The notes under the pieces: model-generated
Databases searched by the model: none
Told to the model about the DNA's origin: nothing
What the model saw: the letters and a program-made list of their open reading frames with translations, nothing else
Shown: positions 6,449 through 9,441 of the stretch, piece by piece
How positions within the stretch are numbered: position 1 is the first letter of the stretch
How the letters are laid out: every line of letters begins with the position of its first letter
Assembly: GCA_945956975.1 (NCBI GenBank)
Contig: CAMFKC010000045.1
Span: forward strand, 1 to 9,441
DNA length: 9,441 nt
Direction of reading: 5' to 3'
Source of the DNA: an uncultured Methylocystaceae bacterium
GTDB lineage: Bacteria > Pseudomonadota > Alphaproteobacteria > Rhizobiales > Beijerinckiaceae
Made by a program: the position numbers and the translations under genes

Positions 6449-7669
6449 TCACCTGCTGCCGTCGCCGTCGAAGATCGTTCCGAACCGCTCCCACGACTTG
6501 CCGACGAAACGTTCCATCTGCACCTGCGTCAGCGGCGAATAGGGCGTGCGAACGGTGTCGATCGTCACGCCCGGCAACAGCATGTCGTAGGTCTGGTTGG
6601 CGAGCAGCGTCGCCTGCTTCAGCACGTTCGCGCGGCTGAGATCGTCGCCCGCCTGCGCAAGCGTTGCGATCATCGTCTTGGCGAGCAGATAGCCCACGAC
6701 ATTCGAAATGTCCGCGCGATCGCCCTCGGGATAGTATTTTTCCATGAAGGCGAGCCACGCCTTCATGCCGGCGTCGTTTTTCCAGCCCGCTTCGGTCGGG
6801 TCCTTGTAGGAGGCCCAGCTCAGGACGCCCTGCGCATTGTCGATCCCGGCGGGCGTCAGCACGCTGCCTGCGGAGGCCGAGGATTGCGGGATGAAGACGC
6901 TCGCCTTCCATTGCAGCTCCGCGATCTTGCGAATCGCCTGCGCTGAATATTTGGGCGTCGTGAACAGCGCGATCGCGTCGGCGCCGGACGCCTTCAATTG
7001 CAGGATCTGGGAATCGATCGTCGGCGCCGTCACGTCGTAAGACGCCTCGGCTGCGACCATACCGGCGCTGGACCCGAGCGTATCCTTGAGGCCGCCCAGC
7101 AAGTCGCGGCCGAAATCGTCGTTTTGATAGAGGACCGCCAGCTTTGGCTTCTCTTTCATCGCCATGACGTGCTTGGCGAGGACCGCGCCTTCCGCGCGCA
7201 GCGCAAGCGGCCAGCCCATGCTCCACGGCGCGCCCTTGGGATCGTGAAAACGCGAGGCGCCGCTCATCACGAACAATTGCGGGACCTGCTTGTCGTTGAG
7301 GTACTTCTGCACCGACGCGCTGGTCGGCGTGCCGAGCGACCCGAAAACCAAGAGGACATTATCGCTTTCGACGAGACGCCGCGTCTGCTCGACGGTCTTC
7401 GGCGGCGCATAGCCGTCGTCATAGGAGATGAACCTGATCTTGCGCCCGTTCACGCCGCCTTCGTCGTTCACCTTCCTGAAATACGCGGCGGCGGATTTGA
7501 TCGTGGTTCCTAGCGCAGACACCGGCCCGCTGTAGGGCGCTGTATTGCCGATGACGATCTCGTCCTTCGTCACGCCCGGGCCGCTGTAATCGCCCGCGGA
7601 CGCGGCGGATGAGACGAGCAATGCCACAGCGCCGATGGCGTACCGGCCGATGAGACGGATGTCGCGCAT
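6449..7669 (-). CDS. ABC transporter periplasmic substrate-binding protein, LivK/branched-chain amino acid type
   Basis: A 406-residue periplasmic binding protein of the Peripl_BP_6 type. The signal peptide ends at residue 25 (SSAASA/GDY) with no lipobox Cys, so the protein is free in the periplasm. The mature N-terminus shows the family hallmark VTKDEIVIGNTAPYSGP, followed by a helix and GGVNGRKIRFISYDDGY. Both lobes of the fold are present and the length is normal. Family members bind branched-chain amino acids, amides, or aromatic acids in soil alphaproteobacteria. The tight link to an FAD monooxygenase favours an aromatic or related carbon source, which is an inference. GGGAG (complement of 7677-7681) lies 7 bases before the ATG. 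The permease and ATPase genes are not in the window, so it relies on genes elsewhere in the genome or upstream of the window edge. Confidence 0.93.
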   Translation of the reverse strand: MRDIRLIGRYAIGAVALLVSSAASAGDYSGPGVTKDEIVIGNTAPYSGPVSALGTTIKSAAAYFRKVNDEGGVNGRKIRFISYDDGYAPPKTVEQTRRLVESDNVLLVFGSLGTPTSASVQKYLNDKQVPQLFVMSGASRFHDPKGAPWSMGWPLALRAEGAVLAKHVMAMKEKPKLAVLYQNDDFGRDLLGGLKDTLGSSAGMVAAEASYDVTAPTIDSQILQLKASGADAIALFTTPKYSAQAIRKIAELQWKASVFIPQSSASAGSVLTPAGIDNAQGVLSWASYKDPTEAGWKNDAGMKAWLAFMEKYYPEGDRADISNVVGYLLAKTMIATLAQAGDDLSRANVLKQATLLANQTYDMLLPGVTIDTVRTPYSPLTQVQMERFVGKSWERFGTIFDGDGSR

Positions 7670-7690
7670 TTGTCTTCTCCCTTGTCGTTG

Positions 7691-9334
7691 TTATCCGAGC
7701 GCAGGCGCCTTCAGCCTGTTGAGAACGCCGTCGACAGCGCCGGGCTCGGCGGACCCCGCGACATGAAGGACGTGCCCGTCCGGACGCACGAGCACGGCGC
7801 ACGCCTCCCCCATGAGGGCCGCCCATTTGCCGGACGTGTCGGCGAAATCCTCGCCTGCAACCGCGATGCGCAGCGGGACTGCCGAGGCCTTGAGCGCGCT
7901 GCGCCACGATGCGCAGCCGGAGGCGCAAATCAGCGCAAACGAGGTTGGATCGAGGAGATCGAGCGTACTGGCGCGGCGGCCGCCCATGTCGATCCAGGCA
8001 TGGGGCAGCCGGGCCCCTGCCGCGATACGCGGCGCAAAATCCGAGACATGGCGCGTCCAGTCTTCGTCGCCGTACCGAAACCCGAGTTGCAGGCCGAAAC
8101 TGTCGAAATGCGGCCGCTGCAGTTCGACGAGTTCATCGAGCGCCGCGCGCTGCGCCGGCGACGACAGGCGATGTTCCGCCTGCGCGACATCGCCGCCGGC
8201 GGACTCGAATACGGACGCGACATGGGCGAACAGTTTGCCCATGCGCTGCGCATTGCCATGGCTTTGCGCCGAATAGGCGGCTGCGATCGGCTGGCGTTCG
8301 CGCTGGTAGGACTCGAGCAGGCTTTCATGCGCCCAGCCGCGCTCGACCGCGGCGATCTTCCACACGAGATTGTGGGCGTCCTGAACGCCGGAATTCAGAC
8401 CGAGCCCGCCGGAAGGCGGAAATCGGTGGGCGGCGTCGCCGCACAGAAAGATGCGCCCCACGCGATAGCGCTCGGCCACCAACGCCGTCATCGTCCACGG
8501 GCTGATGTGCCGGATTTCGAAGGGCAGATCGACGCCGATCGCCTGCTGCACGATCTCCTGGCAGCGCTCCCGCGAGAAACGTGCGGGATCTTCCTTCGCC
8601 TTGTCATATCGATGCATCAGCACATAGGTCGAGGCCAGGTCGTAGGCGATCAGCGTCGCAGGCGAAGCCGGATTTGTGACGAAGTAGAGAACGCCCGGGC
8701 GCGCGCCCAACAGCGGCCGTAGATCCGCCGCAAGGTGGATCATGATCCGGTCTTCGATCCGCGCATCGCCCGGCATGTCGATGCCGCAAGCCTTGCGCAC
8801 CGCGCTGTCGGCGCCGTCGCATGCGAGCAGATAGCGGCTCTTGATCTCGCGTTCGCCTTCAGGCGTCGCAATCTGCGAAACGACATGCGTTCCCGCATCG
8901 AGCGCCGACAGCCACGTCTGCGGCCTGCGAAGGGCGATCAAGGGAGTGGTTGCGATCTCCTGGAGAAGGATGTCCTCCAGCGCCGGCTGCGGAATGTTGA
9001 TCAGCGGCGTCGGCGTGGCGTCCAGCGCGTCATCGTCCTGGCGCTCGTAGGCGAGCGCGCCGAGTTCTAGGCCCTGCAGGCGCGTCACGAAACGCACGAA
9101 GCCGCCATCGCTCCGCGGCATGGACTGGCGCGCGAGCCGGGCATAGTCGATCCCGAGCGACGCGTAGATTTCGCAACTGCGCGGGTTGAGCGCATGCGCT
9201 TTCGGCGGGCCGACGCGGCGGTCGCGCTTTTCGACGATGATCGCGCGCATGCCGACGCGCGCGCAGAGCAAAGCTGCGGTGGCGCCCACGGGTCCGGCGC
9301 CGACGATGAGAACGTCTGTCTCTTCCGCGCTCAT
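7691..9334 (-). CDS. FAD-dependent monooxygenase, class A aromatic hydroxylase type
   Basis: A 547-residue flavoprotein related to the phenol and 3-(3-hydroxyphenyl)propionate hydroxylase group. The FAD Rossmann motif GAGPVG is at 12-17 with Glu35 in IIVEKRDR. The DG motif of NAD(P)H-using hydroxylases is at Asp173-Gly174 (CDGADSAVRKACG), and the GD motif at Gly299-Asp300 (LCGDAAHRFPPSGGLGLN). Residues about 460-547 look like the thioredoxin-fold C-terminal domain seen in this group. The usual reaction adds one oxygen atom to a phenolic ring using NAD(P)H and O2 in the cytoplasm; the substrate cannot be read from sequence. I chose ATG 9334, directly before the Rossmann strand. The frame is open for 34 more codons, but these are Arg-rich and overlap a better frame. 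Its ATG overlaps the upstream stop (ATGA), and the binding-protein gene follows after 21 bases. Confidence 0.92.
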   Translation of the reverse strand: MSAEETDVLIVGAGPVGATAALLCARVGMRAIIVEKRDRRVGPPKAHALNPRSCEIYASLGIDYARLARQSMPRSDGGFVRFVTRLQGLELGALAYERQDDDALDATPTPLINIPQPALEDILLQEIATTPLIALRRPQTWLSALDAGTHVVSQIATPEGEREIKSRYLLACDGADSAVRKACGIDMPGDARIEDRIMIHLAADLRPLLGARPGVLYFVTNPASPATLIAYDLASTYVLMHRYDKAKEDPARFSRERCQEIVQQAIGVDLPFEIRHISPWTMTALVAERYRVGRIFLCGDAAHRFPPSGGLGLNSGVQDAHNLVWKIAAVERGWAHESLLESYQRERQPIAAAYSAQSHGNAQRMGKLFAHVASVFESAGGDVAQAEHRLSSPAQRAALDELVELQRPHFDSFGLQLGFRYGDEDWTRHVSDFAPRIAAGARLPHAWIDMGGRRASTLDLLDPTSFALICASGCASWRSALKASAVPLRIAVAGEDFADTSGKWAALMGEACAVLVRPDGHVLHVAGSAEPGAVDGVLNRLKAPALG

Positions 9335-9441
9335 CGCACGAACGCGCCGCGGACGGGCCCCTGCGCCGGCTGGACGGCGACGCCGGCGAAAGGCGACGCC
9401 TCGTTGCGCCAGCTTTCCGGCGGGCGCGGCCCCCATCCGCC
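9331..9441 (-). CDS. C-terminus of an unidentified upstream gene (partial)
   Basis: Reading the minus strand from the window edge, a frame is open for 36 codons and stops with TGA at 9333-9331, overlapping the ATG of the monooxygenase as ATGA. The peptide begins GGWGPRPPESWRNEASPF and ends RGAFVR, an ordinary-looking protein end. I do not recognise the family. The overlap predicts translational coupling, so this is probably the preceding gene of the same operon. Confidence 0.6.
   Translation of the reverse strand, partial: GGWGPRPPESWRNEASPFAGVAVQPAQGPVRGAFVR

Noticed and set aside
5536..6639. Plus-strand open frame of 367 codons across the hydrolase and binding-protein genes
   Set aside because: It spans two well-supported minus-strand genes and their gap, and its product shows no family features.
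7670..8722. Plus-strand open frame of 350 codons opposite the monooxygenase
   Set aside because: The minus strand carries the GxGxxG, DG and GD motifs in order; the opposite frame is an antisense artefact.
9335..9436. N-terminal extension of the monooxygenase by 34 codons
   Set aside because: The extra residues are Arg/Ala-rich and precede the Rossmann strand without purpose. A different frame there gives a normal protein end with an ATGA overlap.

Overview
The window looks like chromosome of a GC-rich alphaproteobacterium, most likely of the Hyphomicrobiales (Rhizobiales). The reasons are the IalB-family protein, which is almost confined to this class, the exported caspase-like protein with a long charged helix, and the aromatic-type catabolic genes. 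I cannot name a genus. No tRNA, rRNA, CRISPR array, insertion sequence or phage gene is visible, and no stretch above 120 bases lacks a gene or a gene fragment.

Left half, plus strand (1-5391): the end of an unidentified reading frame (1-129) is followed by four co-directional genes, each starting with an export signal. They are a large caspase-like (peptidase C14) protein (139-2493), a 114-residue Pro/Ala-rich secreted protein (2605-2949), an IalB-family protein (3068-3640), and a beta-propeller-like/NlpC-P60 protein (3730-5391). Gaps are about 90-120 bases, so they could be one transcript or several. All four products should act in the periplasm or at the cell surface, and they carry several paired cysteines. 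The first two share a Pro/Ala/Arg-rich tail that ends in G-[VI]-G-F at the C-terminus. This set is the best candidate in the window for an uncharacterised envelope system.

Right half, minus strand (5440-9441, read right to left): the C-terminal 36 codons of an unidentified gene overlap by ATGA with a class A FAD-dependent aromatic-type monooxygenase (9334-7691). After 21 bases comes a LivK-type ABC substrate-binding protein (7669-6449), and after 28 bases an exported RNase Z/arylsulfatase-like metallo-beta-lactamase-fold hydrolase (6420-5440). The tight spacing indicates an operon. A plausible but unproven scheme is periplasmic hydrolysis of an aromatic conjugate, capture and import of the product, and ring hydroxylation inside the cell. 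No permease or ATPase gene lies in the window.

The two halves converge, and a 9-bp bulged hairpin at 5407-5430 lies between the facing stop codons as a likely shared terminator.
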